Origin: Apoderus coryli
Taxonomy: Eukaryota; Arthropoda; Insecta; Coleoptera; Attelabidae
Length of the DNA stretch: 64,000 nucleotides
Assembly: GCA_911728435.2 (NCBI GenBank)
Contig: OU452202.1
Location: forward strand, 8,907,135 to 8,971,134
Direction of reading: 5' to 3'
Shown: piece by piece, positions 34,061 through 45,735 of the stretch
How the letters are laid out: each line of letters begins with the position of its first letter
Numbering within the stretch: position 1 is the stretch's first letter
Made by a program: the position numbers and the translations under genes
The notes under the pieces: generated by a model
Databases searched by the model: none
What the model was told of the DNA's origin: nothing
Seen by the model: only the letters and a program-made list of their open reading frames with translations

Positions 34061-36265
34061 CGCACTTTTTTAATTAATTTCATTATTTTTATATTAAATA
34101 GTAAATCAATTTTCATATAATTTATGTGAAAAATGTATTATGTAAATATATATGTCTACAGCTATTATAGGTAGATAGATATACCTATTATTATCTTTTG
34201 ATATTGTATATTATAGTTAACGTGAATATCTTTAGAAAATTAATTACCATATGTGGCTTGAGGCAGTATCCTGTAATTACAATGTGACGTGTCTTATCGG
34301 TTCAGGTAAATCAGCTTATAGAAAACCCTTCATAATCGATATCACGTATTTAAGTATAGACCTCTATTCTATTATTGCTGATGGTAATATTAAGATAACG
34401 TAACCATCTTGAGAGAGTTTGATGTTAAAGGAATCTCATATTTTATCTTCAACAGTTATCTATATATGTATACCTGTTCTCTGTACTTCGGGGAGTTTGG
34501 GTATAGAGCGTGCACAGCATCTCATGTCCATAGGCAAAGTCACAATTATGGAAAAAATTTACATGATCGATAGGAATCTGTATCAAAAGTAAATAATGAT
34601 GTTCTAATAAGCAAGAATTTAATAAGTATCAAAAATAAAATATCTTGAGTCCACAAAATTGAATTCTATTATTATTGCCAAAATTCTTAACCCGACATAT
34701 TTTGAGATTCTATACAACCTCATCTCAAATGGTTCAGCAGCCGAAATCTTATCAAGAGAAGAGCAAAGATTCTTTAACAATTAGCATATTCCTAATTTTA
34801 GCATTGGTAAAAATATCACTTTGTGCGGAAAATATTTCTATTTGTAATTATTGAATTATCATCAACATCATTGAGCAAGAATTTCTTCCTCCTGGTCATT
34901 ATTTACTTTAAAAAAATTTTTGAGTTGACTTTATCAATAAATGTTGAAGAATCTTCGCTCTTATATTGATGAGGTTTAAGGACCTTGAAATAGGATCGGT
35001 AAAGAATGTATAATAATACACGGTGCTTTAAATTTAAAACTTGATTTTCAGCAAAATCACGTCGATTCTATTTATTCAAAATAAAATATTGAAAAACAAT
35101 AGGTATAAAACGCTGGTACGCCAAAGTTGAAGGCGTAAGAAAGTATCTGGAGAACGGAAAGAAATATATTTCTGAAACTTTCAGTACTGCTATTTCATGC
35201 CGGAATCTAGCGCAGATCGTGTGATACGCAACCCAGCTTTGAAATTTGAAATAAAACACCCTATTTTTTATTAGAATTTCGGATTTTACATGTAATTGTG
35301 AGCATATTTTCTTTAACATGCCTCTTACTATTTTTAACATATTTTTTTCGGCAGTACTGACAGAAAGCTACAATTGTTATAGCGGTTCCTAAAACACAAT
35401 TGTTGTATACATTTTGACGCACATTGATCCAATTTTATACAGGGTATGAAAAAAAGTTAAACTCCGCCACAATAAAAAAAATGCATAAGATGATTCATAT
35501 ACAATAGTTTGTCATAATCCAACAAACTATTGTAAGCATTATTTGAATGGAAAATATACTTCCCTTGCGAACATGAATCGCACGCCACTGGTCATTATTA
35601 ACAACAATGAAACTATATAAATATAGATATCTGTATGGAGAGCTATTCATGCCTCAACGACACCAGTTTATTTCTATTTTAGATTTCATTTTTACAATAT
35701 ATTTCATTGTTGAAAAGAATGTTTTATAGTATTTTTAAGAGAAGAAGTAGTTTTTCATTCATATTTTGGGTGTTTTCCCTAAAAATTAAAATAACAAAAA
35801 TATGTGTTTATTTGTTTCATCTAAATATGGAATAACATGATTTAATTTATAAAGTACCTTATATAAGTGTGCCCCAGTAACCCTAAACCTGGGGAAAATT
35901 GACCATCCATTTAATAATTTTTTTTCTCAAAAACCATTTACTTATATTTTACTTTGTTTTTTTTTGTGTTTCAAAGAATAGCCTTTAGTCATTCCGGTAT
36001 AAATGCCCCGCAAAAGTAAGTACTCAAGTAGCCACAGTTTACGATAATTTATTCTTCAAATATACCCTAAAGGGAATAGGTACATTACATGTTATTCACT
36101 GTAACTATATCTATACACTCTTGAACAGTCATAAATAATTCATAACTCTCCGAAAACAACACTAATTCTATCTCTAACATAAGGTGATAAATATATATTA
36201 GATCTTTGTATTTTTTTAATTGTCAAATTTTGCTTAGAGAGATGGCATTAAAAATAATGTTAATA
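34061..36265. other. unassigned sequence
   Basis: Contains TATACAGGGTATG at 35438-35450 without a clear partner and a small hairpin (ACAATAGTTTGT / ACAAACTATTGT, 35501-35535). 34076-34125 resembles 38835-38882. No gene recognised. Confidence 0.45.
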
Positions 36266-37179
36266 TACAGGGTGTCCTGAAATGACGTGTACAACGGAAT
36301 AGCACAAATTCCTTGGCCGAAAATCTTATGATTTAAGTCAATTTATCTATATACAATATTGCTTGGTTGGTGCGCTAGAGGGCTTTAATAGTGAATATTT
36401 TTTTACAAATAAATCGAAAAATATTTGATAGATTTTATTCATTTTTATATACACATTTGCACCAATAAGCTACAGTTTTTTATTGAAGAAACTCCAATTT
36501 CTCGAATTATAGGGTGTTTAAAAGCTTATGCACAATAACTTATCTACCCATATTTTTTGTAACCCTCGTATAATCAATACCAGTTTTTTTTTTGTAAATA
36601 GTTCATTTTATTTAGAAACTATTTAGTCTCTTACAAAACTTTAGTTTGTTAAACAGTTTAAAGATAAAAAAATATTTTCTAAATCCCTACTGAATCAGTA
36701 CTTAATAATTATTGTAACTTAGCACAAAGTATTTATTGAAAGGTGGTTATGATTACTTTGACAAATACAAAAAGATAATATTATTGTAATATCATTTAAC
36801 CTGATTTGCGTTTAGAATTTCGTCTTTTTATTTTGAAGGTTTATCCATTATGAATTTTAACTACGTATTTATATGTATTATTATAAGTACTGATTCAGGC
36901 TTGTAGGGATTTAGAAAATATTTTTTTTGTCTCGAAACTGTTTGATAAACGAAATTTTTGTAAAATACTAATTAGTTTCTAAATAAAATGAACGATTTAC
37001 AAAAAAAAAACTGGTATTGATTATACGAGGGTTACAAAAAATATGGGTAGATAAGTTATTGTGACTAAGCTTTTAAACACCCTGTAATTTTAGAAATTAG
37101 AGTTTATTCAATAAAAACTGTAGTTTATTGGTGCAAACGCGTATCTAAAAAATGAATAAAATCTATCAAATATTTTTAG

Positions 37180-37907
37180 TTCTAAAGAAGTAGTCCACAT
37201 CGAAGTGGAGTAGAATAATTAAATATTCTTGAAATAAAAGTTCACCTCCACACAATAACTTTTAATAAATATTTCCAATAAATTACTTTTGTCGATAGTT
37301 ACCATACATGTTTCGCAGCAACGGGCTGCATCATCAGTGGTTATCAAAGGTTCTTACGAAAAGCTATATGTTTGTTTTTTTTATTATTAGTACATATTTT
37401 TATTATTTATGGAAAAATTCATTAAGTCTGGAAAGAAGTATTATTAATTAATTATTTTAAATTATATTAAAATGACTTTAACTTACAAACTTACCATTGT
37501 GTGAAAAAAGTTTAAGGCATGTTTAAATCATTGAAAAACTTTCAATTTCGTCAAAATTATTGTTAACGGATTGCACTCTCACACAGCAATGGCGTTTTCT
37601 TCTCTTCTTTCTCTTTTTTTTTTCTTTTTTTTTCTTTTTTTTCTCTCTTTTTCTTTTTTGAGATTTTTTTTTAAACGACATTGCTGTGTGAGAGTGCAAT
37701 CCGTTAACAATAATTTTGACGAAATTTAAAATTTTTCAATGATTTACAAAAAAAAAATTATTATTATTATTATAAGGACTTACATTATGAATAATATGAG
37801 TTTTGATCTTTTAAAATTTTTAATGCCTTAACATATAATACTTAATTTGTTGGAAATATTTATTAAAAGTTATTGTGTGGAGGTCGACTTTTATTTCAAG
37901 AATATTT
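37180..37907 (-). mobile_element. 728-bp retroelement-like insert with hammerhead
   Basis: The host palindrome resumes exactly after this segment, and AAATATTTTTAG occurs on both sides (37168-37179, 37908-37919), a 12-bp target duplication. The termini are inverted over about 60 bp (37215-37275 versus 37855-37905). A long internal hairpin follows: 37522-37595 pairs with 37676-37750 around an 80-nt pyrimidine-rich loop. A complete hammerhead motif lies on the minus strand in the left part only. Variable-length duplication, inverted terminal repeats and a hammerhead together resemble Penelope-like elements, though no protein is encoded. Confidence 0.65.
37294..37345 (-). ncRNA. type I hammerhead ribozyme candidate
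   Basis: Minus strand: stem I 5' strand ACCA (37341-37338) precedes core CTGATGA (37337-37331), then one extra U, 5-bp stem II GCAGC/GCTGC, GAAAC, a two-pair stem III (AC/GT with AT loop) and a GTA triplet. The 3' strand of stem I, TGGT (37304-37301), follows at once. A second helix GATA/TATC extends stem I beyond an AAC bulge. All conserved core positions are present; one extra base before stem II is tolerated in some natural hammerheads. Cleavage is predicted between 37305 and 37304. Confidence 0.75.
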
Positions 37908-38079
37908 AAATATTTTTAGATTTATTTGAAAAAACATAAGAAGAATATTCACTACTAAAGCCCTCTATAGCGCCCAAACCACGCAATTTTGTATATAGAT
38001 AAGTTGACCTAAATCATCATATTTTAGGCCAAGGAATCTGTGCTATTCCGTTGTACACGTCATTTCCGGACACCCTGTA

Positions 38080-38869
38080 TATTATGTATCAAGTAATACC
38101 TACGTAAAATTAATACGATTATTCAAAAATACTCGAAATAAATATAAATCTAACAATGAAATGTATGTTATATAAACCCGAAAACTGATAATACCCAGAG
38201 CCCATTTTGATTCACTTATTACCCAAAAAAACTCTCTAACCAGCTAAAGATTCCTATATGTTGCAACGTGCTCACACACAGCGGCGTAATTGAACTTTAA
38301 AATATTTCGCTTCTTCGGCTTACAGCTCCGCCTTTCAGCTCCAACGAGCAGTTTATTTTTTTTTCAACTCCACCCACCTCCCACAGAAACTACACTCAAC
38401 CTGCACTGGTTATTCATGACTTTTAGTACAGTTAAAACAGATATAAATTTTAATACATTCCAGTAAATATATTTTCGGCTTTAAGACTTTTTTTAATTCG
38501 TACGTTGCGTTGGTTAAAAATATAAATTTCAAAAGAATTTACAACAAGATTTTGTGAGGGCAACAAAATTTAAAGCAAAAAATGTTTTGTGTCGTAGCGG
38601 AAAAATATACTAAAATACTGGTCGGCTGGCGTTTTATATTAGTCGCAATCTTAGATGATATACTTAGTAAAACAAAGGCAGCCATTCATTCAAATATATC
38701 TGCGGAATCATACATTGTTTCGCGTATAGCCTAAATATGAATGAAATACAAATTTTGCGGAACGCGTAAACATGCGCTCGTTCCATAGGCATTGATTTAA
38801 CGAATTATACCTATCATGTATATTTATGTAATTGCTTTATTTTCATATTAAATATAATATCAATTTTCA
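38080..38869. other. no recognisable gene
   Basis: AT-rich, no coding similarity. Confidence 0.4.
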
Positions 38870-38871
38870 TG

Positions 38872-39063
38872 TTATTTACGTGAAAAGCCCTGTTTTAAGC
38901 TTTCAAACGTCACACTTGCCAATTCTTCAAGCTTAACAAACAATTTAATGGCAGAAGATTGTTCCAAATTCCGCTGTTCGATTTTGCGGGACGCACAACC
39001 AAAACTCAACTTCACTAATAGCAGTCTCAAAAAACACGTCGCTTGAAACTCGCACTGAGACAC
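38872..39063 (-). pseudogene. mariner-type transposase N-terminal fragment (HTH)
   Basis: The minus strand carries KIEQRNLEQSSAIKLFVKLE then ELASVTFESLKQGF, which matches the first helix-turn-helix of mariner transposases (pattern EQR..IK.CVKL.K.A..TFE.L). Only about 40 residues are recognisable and the frame ends at 38872, before the second HTH. The upstream 28 codons do not fit the family. Probably a short remnant next to the foldback at 39075. Confidence 0.55.
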
Positions 39064-39074
39064 AGCCTACTCTG

Positions 39075-39897
39075 GTATTGGTGCTTTTATTTATTTTTTA
39101 TATATAGCCGCTAGATGGAGCTATATAACAATGTTTCTGATTTTGTCAATTCTCTTAGAAAAATCAAATGGAATGGTACTATTAGTATTCACTAGATGGA
39201 AAGAGCATGTGAAAATAAAGAAAACAGTGAAAACAGGAAGTCTCTATCTTTTTCCTGTCCATTTAAGTAAATAATAAAATCAATAGTGGGCTGTGATAAA
39301 AAAACACTCATTTTGTTATGGCAACGAAGTTAATATCAATTTCAAATATAATTAATATATTTGTCAAATTATTCTGTGGATTTATTTCTTTTTTGTTATG
39401 TATTTTAATTAAAAATGCCTATTACCAACAAAGATGCATTTGATTTGTTGGCGGTTATTTCGAGTGCTTTAATAATGCGTTTATGCTTTGCAAGGCGATC
39501 CTATAAGAAAAATGTCTTTATAAGATTGGCAAATCGTTTACAAACGAGAGAACAGTAACACGTAACAGTTCACAAAATTTTAAAAGATCACAAAAGAAAT
39601 TAATCCACAGACTAATTTGACAAATATATTAATTATATTTGACATTGACATTATCTTCGTTGACATAACAACATGAGTGTTTATTTTTGTCACAGCCCAC
39701 TATTAATTTTATAAAAATTTATTGAATGTTAAGTTTAGGCAAAAATATATCCAGTTATTTACATGGACAAGAAAAAAATATAGACTTCCGGTTTTCACTG
39801 TTTTCTTAATTTTTAGATGCTCTTGACAAAATCAGGAACATTGTTATATAGCTCCATCTAGCGGCTATATATAAAAAATAAATAAAAGCACCAATAC
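39075..39897. repeat. foldback element, about 310-bp arms
   Basis: Left arm 39075-39389 and right arm 39594-39897 are inverted copies starting at GTATTGGTGCTTTTATTTAT; landmarks GCCGCTAGATGGAGCTATAT and GTCAAATTA.TCTGTGGAT. The 200-nt spacer is unique. No ORF and no clear target duplication. The ends differ from the CAGGGTG class, so this is a separate family. Confidence 0.82.
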
Positions 39898-40199
39898 TGG
39901 TTTCGATAGTCCCAAGGAATACCTTTATACTGAGCCTAATTTTATTAAAATCAGACTATCCATAGGAAAGTTAGATAACTTTTTACAAAACCATCATTTA
40001 TTTAAGAAGATAGGGAAAAAAGGTTTAGGTATATGAAAAAGTTTTAGAATTCTAGTTAGAACATTCTCATTAAGTTACGTAATATGAGTATATTTTAAAG
40101 TAAACAGTGTTTTTCAATTTAGATTTACGTCCTCTAGCGGACATTTTAGGAAACTAAATATATTTCCAGCGATTTAAATAAAATTTTAAATAACTTAAT
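39898..40199. other. no recognisable feature
   Basis: AT-rich, nothing identified. Confidence 0.4.
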
Positions 40200-40462
40200 A
40201 GAGATTCTTAACTTATCGTTGTTTAGTTTCAAGAGAGAGTTGAGGCGCAGACTATTTCCTTAAATGATATTCATGAGTGCGTGTTTCTTTTGTACATGTT
40301 AAGTTTGGAATAAGTGGAAGAGTGGCTATAGCCAAATCTTATTCCTTTTGTGTAAACTAGCCTAAGTGACTGATTTGTTATTTGTAAGCAAACTTTGTAT
40401 GCTTGATTTGTCATTTGGTTTTTTTTTTTGCACAATAAAACATTTATTATTATTATTATTTC
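40200..40462 (+). mobile_element. 3' end of a non-LTR retrotransposon
   Basis: A coding remnant (SFKRELRRRLFP, stop near 40262, read with a frame change) resembles the extreme C terminus of Jockey/CR1-type ORF2. A UTR follows, with a CACAATAAAACATTTATTATT-type ending of AATAAA plus TTA repeats at about 40434-40461. Confidence 0.6.
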
Positions 40463-40554
40463 CCTTGTCCGCTTTTACTAAATACAAATATTCCCAAAAC
40501 CGTAACATGATTAGTTTTCGAGATAGTGCCGGCGTCTTTTATTATCTGTACACC

Positions 40555-40767
40555 CGGTACATACGAACCGTCGTACAAAAGACACTTTCACCGCTTAGTT
40601 AGGAATACGACTAACACTATGCCGCAGCTTATACAACTTTATTTTATTATCAAACACTGATTTACTTAGACAGCGTGTTTCAATGTAAGAATGTAAACAC
40701 AATCAAACGAACTGGAACTCAAAGTTGCCAAATATACTGTTACATGGCTTGTCTAAAGAAGCCTGTG
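40555..40767 (-). mobile_element. P-like transposon copy 3, 5' end only
   Basis: On the minus strand, starting at 40767, the inverted terminus CACAGGCTTCTTTAGACAAG is followed by sequence matching copy 1 (ACAGTATATTTGGCAAC, AATAAAGTTGTATAAGCTGC, GCGGTGAAAGTGTCTTTTGT). The match ends near 40555. The terminus is the best preserved left end of the three copies. Confidence 0.6.
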
Positions 40768-40899
40768 ACTGAGTTATTATAGGAGGGTACTAATACACCA
40801 AGGACAACAGTGCATCGTTTCCACATCGCTCGCTGTCTTTCCAGTTTTATTAATTTTCTGCCACACCTCGTATATATATAACCTTTTGACTAGTTTTTT

Positions 40900-41077
40900 T
40901 TTTTTAAATTTTTAGTTGGTAATGATAGCTTTGTAGCTTGCTGTCTGACGAAGAATAGCGAAAACAAAATTTCATTCCCATTTATGTTTTATTTAGGTAT
41001 ATTAAAGTAGCCTATTCCTAAACTTCGCCTTGTTTGTAAATTTCTTCCAAATAAAAACGATTTATTATTATTACAAA
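40900..41077 (+). mobile_element. non-LTR retrotransposon tail
   Basis: Ends CAAATAAAAACGATTTATTA plus TTA repeats at about 41050-41076. No coding part is recognisable upstream. The start is approximate. Confidence 0.45.
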
Positions 41078-41087
41078 TAAAACTTTG

Positions 41088-41582
41088 TATGCGGGCCGCA
41101 CATTCAAATGTAACTTATATAGTGCTTTTATATCATATACGAGTACAAATATTATTAAAAATAAATATGGAGAAAAATTATTTTTTATTAACATGCTATG
41201 ATAACAAAAATGTCAGAGAAAAAAAATGTACAATTCTTAAAATGGAAAAAAGAAAATACAATACAAAAATAGAATACGACATACGATTATCAATATGAAC
41301 GTGTTTATGTTGCAAGATGCACATATGAACATAGAGTAGCAAAGTGGCGAAATGAAAGAATGCTACACTTATTGGTAAGCGAGCCGTCGTCGTATTCGCT
41401 GGGGAGTGAGGATTAACCTTGCGCAGTAAACAGGTTTCCCACTATGTTTCTATTAGAGCGCATTTTTATCGCCGGTCACAGGCTCACGCTCTAAGTTTGT
41501 TGATTTTTCCTAAAATTATATTGGTGCTTTGGCGGGCTGCGCAAAAAGTTTCAAAGGACCGCAGGTTGGCGAACCCTGGTTT
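41088..41582. mobile_element. possible hAT-like terminus
   Basis: GACCGCAGGTTGGCGAACCC followed by TG at about 41560-41581 resembles the 3' inverted terminus of some hAT elements (CAGGGTTCGCCAACCTGCGG inverted). TGCGGGCCGCAC near 41091 could belong to the other end, but no matching complete left terminus or 8-bp duplication is visible. Confidence 0.35.
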
Positions 41583-42157
41583 AGAACATAAACTACCGTG
41601 TATCGTGTACTATTGTCCCTCTTACCGGTTATTTTACCTTTATTTACTGTACTAATGTAAAGTTATTAATAACACCCATGGAGACGACGGGTTCATGGCA
41701 CATTATATGCAGCTCGTTAGATTTTAAAAGGCGATTGTTAAAGTACGTGTATTTAAAACAATTTTTCCTTAACACTATTGAGCACGACTTTGGATGAAGG
41801 AGTACCTGTTCATATCACGCGGTATCAATAACTTCAGCCAAACACCGAGGGACTGGCATAAATAATGAAAATATGCTATTATGAATACATTTTTAAAATA
41901 AAGCATATTATGTCGATATTATATAATTATTATAGGTACTATATCCCATGTCTTAGCTATACAGGGTGTCTTATAAGTAATAATACAGATTTCAACAGCA
42001 GATTGTTTACAAGAAAAAGATATAAGTCAAATTCGTTTAGACCAGAAGACAATAGCAATCAAGATACCAGATGAAGAAGTTGAGTATATACAATAAAATT
42101 AAAAAATTAAAAATAATTCCGTAGCGTAGCGGACAAAATTTACTGGTGTTACCTACA
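41583..42157. other. unassigned sequence
   Basis: Includes an isolated TACAGGGTGTC end near 41961. No gene. Confidence 0.4.
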
Positions 42158-42404
42158 CAAGGGATTTTATTTAATTTAGCAGGGCCTCAGTCTAATTCAG
42201 TAGAACCAGTCCGAAGCATGGGTGGACAGATACTGACGAATTCGTTTCGCTCTTATTATGAGCTCGGGAGAGAACCATACTCGTTGCCCATCTACAATAT
42301 CGGCCTGCATTTATGAACAGTGAGATATAAAACAGTAGATATATGTAAACCGTATCATCTACATACACATAGTAATGTATATCTCACCATACAGAGGCCG
42401 AAAC
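42158..42404 (-). repeat. dispersed repeat with mutated hammerhead, copy 1
   Basis: About 250 bp matching 52930-53180 throughout, for example CAAGGGATTTT, CTAATTCAGTAGAACC, GATACTGACGAATTCGTTTC and ACATACACATAGTAA. The hammerhead is on the minus strand. No ORF. Confidence 0.85.
42229..42276 (-). ncRNA. hammerhead motif with mutated catalytic core
   Basis: Stem II (GCTC/GAGC), GAAAC, stem III and the GTC triplet are identical to the intact copy at 53001-53048. The core reads CTCCCGA instead of CTGACGA (42270-42264), so the invariant G5 and A6 are both C, and stem I has gained a mismatch. Loss of G5 and A6 should abolish cleavage, so this is an inactive sibling. Confidence 0.7.
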
Positions 42405-42625
42405 AATCCAATCCAATCATAACGCTAGAAGAAGCCGTTTTCAAGATAAAGGACTTTGAAATTTTCTATGTAACGTCTCCAATATTATTATACGGCTACG
42501 ATAAATACAAGAAACAGGGTGGAAATGCGTTCTAAGGGCTGACAGAATACATTCTCCCTTTACTACAAAAAGACGTAAGTGTGCCAAATGCCATTTTGAT
42601 ATCGAGATGCGTTTCGGAAATATTG

Positions 42626-42794
42626 CTAAAAACCCATCGTCAGGAATTTACAAATAACACCCTGTATCTGAAAAACGAAGCATTTATAAGTATGTTCAAA
42701 ATAAGATTTTTTTTTCATATGAACATATATCGAAAAATCCTTTATTTTTCAGATACAGGGTGTTATTTGTAAATTCCTGAGGATGGGTTTTTAG
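42626..42794. repeat. palindrome with about 54-bp arms
   Basis: The arms are nearly perfect inverted copies (CTAAAAACCCATC.TCAGGAA, then ACAAATAACACCCTGTATCT). The CACCCTGTATC motif lies inside each arm, not at its end. Confidence 0.85.
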
Positions 42795-42808
42795 ATTAAA
42801 AAAATATA

Positions 42809-42953
42809 CAGGGTGTCCCGAAAATAACTTAAAATAATTTAAGGGGACAAATTATTTTAACACACAATTTTTGTCTAGAAAATGAAAAAGTACAATAAAA
42901 AAAAAAACAATATTTTTTCGAATTATAGTTTGCATGATTTCCCAGGACGTTCT
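42809..42953. mobile_element. short TA-flanked MITE
   Basis: CAGGGTGTCCCG after TA (42807-42808) and an imperfect inverted end CAGGACGTTCTG before TA (42954-42955). Only about 145 bp. Confidence 0.4.
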
Positions 42954-45199
42954 GTATATCAAATGCTCCATAAAAGCATCTTCAGATTAGCAATAATAAA
43001 ATAAGATAACTTAAACTCACAAAATATAGCGCAATATTCTTAATCCGTTACAGAGGGATGTTTTTTTCACCGCATCCCTTTATAATTTCCCAGAGCAGGG
43101 TGGTCGCGCCTCTTTTCGTATTACCGCCACCATTAGCCTAATCCGACACGTGTTCTAACGCGTGCCGTAACAGAGAGACACTCACTTTTCGCTCTGATGA
43201 TGGATGATTAATGGGTCGAGATGTTTGTTGATAAGATTGCTTATTTAAAGAGGGGTTCTATTTGTGGAACTAAGTGGCTTATATTGCTTTCCATTGTTAT
43301 GGTTGCGTGTCCTATTCTCGGGATTAACTGATACTCGTTGATATATTTTTATATAATATCTATATATGTTGGTGTTTAATTTTATATGGGATAAAGTGTA
43401 GAGAACAAGGATAGTTAGGAACTGGATAGTTAAATATTATTTTATATAGGATTGCTTAGTTTATTACACAGTTTAGCGAACATAAAGTGGTAGTTATTTT
43501 ATGTTGTTAAATATTATTGTAGTTGTGAAAATGTCACACATATCAGAAATTTGATTAAAATTATGACACTTGACTACTTGACAGAGCTTAACTTGTACAT
43601 TGGTCCCAGCTCTGTTTAAGTAAAATGTTACATTCCATTTGGTATTGAACCTAAAGTCAAAAGGCGAGTTAGCCAACCTGTTTGTATAATACACAAATCA
43701 CAGTGAATAAGTTTTAGTCGTAATTTTTGTCGTAGATTTAGTGTATAATGCATAACGAATGCGAGTGGTTTAACCAAAATATAAAAGTCATGAGAAAATT
43801 TGTTTTTATGTGTTATTCTAACGATCTAACCTTATGTTACTTTTCTTTTTATTGGTGTCTTAAAAAAATTGTTAAAAAAACGTTTCACTAAAAACGTACT
43901 ATTTATAGCCTACAATTCAAAAAACAACAATCACGCCTGAGCACAGTTCAATTTGTCGCAATCACAATCATAAAAGGTAAAATAATTCCGCATTCAGAGT
44001 TATGACTTATGACTATGCATTAGAACTTGTGACTTAAACGTTGTAGAAACGTTACCAATATACACAAAACGTATTTTAACTAGTTGCGATTGTGATTATA
44101 GTTATACACTAACCAAATTGTTAGGCGTATTCGTTGGCTAACTCTGCCTTAAGAAATTTAAACAAGATAGCAGAAAAGAGCAGTTGATTTTTTTTCTATG
44201 CAATTTATATGAAATAGTCAATAAGCTCTGAATAATTTACATAATAAACAATTTGTAACTTTGCCTTCAGTATTTTGGTATTGAGGATTTTGAAACATAA
44301 AACCCTATATTTCATTTATAGCCCAAATATTGGAATGTGACTAGATATATAATTAAAACATGGGTATCTGTTTCTTTTTAATGGTAAATCATTTGATGGA
44401 TTGAGGCTTACTTTCAAACTTTTACCGTCATTTATGGTAATTGAACGAGATAAACGGATTACTCTCTTACTTACTTCTATTTCTCTAGATTTTACACGAC
44501 AACATAGTATTTAACATACAGGTAGTCAGCGCTAACTGGAGCAAAGGGCGAGTGAGGTCGGGAGTATGCAGAAATATTTCCACAAGGCCTTAAATTTGAT
44601 TTATGTTATTAAATATTGTATATAATGCTTACAACAAATATTTAAATGATATAAAACATTCTGCTAAGTCGGTTAGACTTAATTAGAAACAGTGATATGC
44701 AGGATCCTTCAACGAAGACGAATTAAAGATCATATTCGTGTGTATGGACAGGTTGCTCCAAATTAGATGCAGTAAGGTATCATGGGCTTATTCCGAGAAA
44801 TTAGGAATAATGTTTAGCCGAAATAAAGCGATTTTCAGTTTTGTACATTTTTGTATGGTCCTCATAAAAAAACAGCCAATATTTGTGGAAATTTGAAAAT
44901 GGAAACACTAATTTTGCAGTATTTCAAGAGTGTCATTTGTATGTAATTGCAGTTTTGGATTTTATATATTTTAATAAAAATAAAAAAGATCAATACAAAC
45001 TATCAAATAAACAATTTTTTAACACTGTCTTAGTAATGGCCAAAAATTGTTTTACTGTTTGAAACTTTAAAAAAGATTTACCAAATAACGAAGCCATTAA
45101 GTTTAGCTAAATCTACTTTCCTTAATGTTTACAATTTGTGGTGGCTCATTGCATATAGTTACGGGACAACGAGATAATTTTATTTTGCGTATGTTCATT
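42954..45199. other. no recognisable gene
   Basis: AT-rich; short ORFs only. Confidence 0.4.
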
Positions 45200-45204
45200 C
45201 TATT

Positions 45205-45735
45205 TTGAGTTATACGCTATTGTTTTGTGTGGTAACTCGCGACGTACAGAAGTCATGTTGATTTTACAGAAGAGAGTTGTTAGAACAATGTGTTTTAAAT
45301 CAGCCAGATTTTCTTGTCGGCAACTATTTAACGACCTAATGATATTAACAGTCATATCAATCTATATTTCGGAGAGTGTATATTATGTGTACTCTATCAA
45401 AACTAAGTTCACAAGAACGAGACAAGTATCCGATTATGAATTGAGATATGCTTTAACAGACTTTACCTAACTTAACTTTAAAAGTAAAGTAAAACTTTGG
45501 CTACTTCAGTATAGCTTTTACTCATTGGAGGAGTATTTTGCTATTGATTGTTGACGAGAAGGTATTCGTGTTTTAAAATTTGTTTATTTGTAAAATTAAT
45601 ATGTAAAGTTTGTTTTTTTAGTACCTGTATGGGTGGTTGCTGTTATTTATCCATTATTTATTTAATTATTTTGTGACGCATTCTAGGTACTAGTAAATAT
45701 TGTACCTGATGAATAAAGACATTTATTATTATTAT
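45205..45735 (+). mobile_element. 5'-truncated non-LTR retrotransposon
   Basis: The coding part (to the TAA near 45470) carries CGNSRRTEVMLILQKRVVRT, then FSCRQLFNDLMILTVISIYI, the region after the RT domain in Jockey/CR1-type ORF2 (pattern WGNS....VF..QKR.IR, then SCR.LF....ILT..SLYI). It is followed by a UTR and a GAATAAAGACATTTATTATT tail at about 45713-45735. The frame is open but lacks RT and endonuclease. Confidence 0.75.

Larger units (their letters stand above)
36268..38077. mobile_element. 1.8-kb palindromic TA-flanked element
   Basis: The ends CAGGGTGTCC and GGACACCCTG sit between TA dinucleotides (36266-36267, 38078-38079). The two halves are inverted copies over about 520 bp (landmarks ACGTGTACAACGGAATAGCAC, TAACTTATCTACCCATATTT, CTAAATCCCTAC), with the axis near 36800-36880. 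The right half is interrupted by the insertion at 37180-37907. Non-coding; a foldback of the mariner/IS630 TIR type. Confidence 0.85.
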
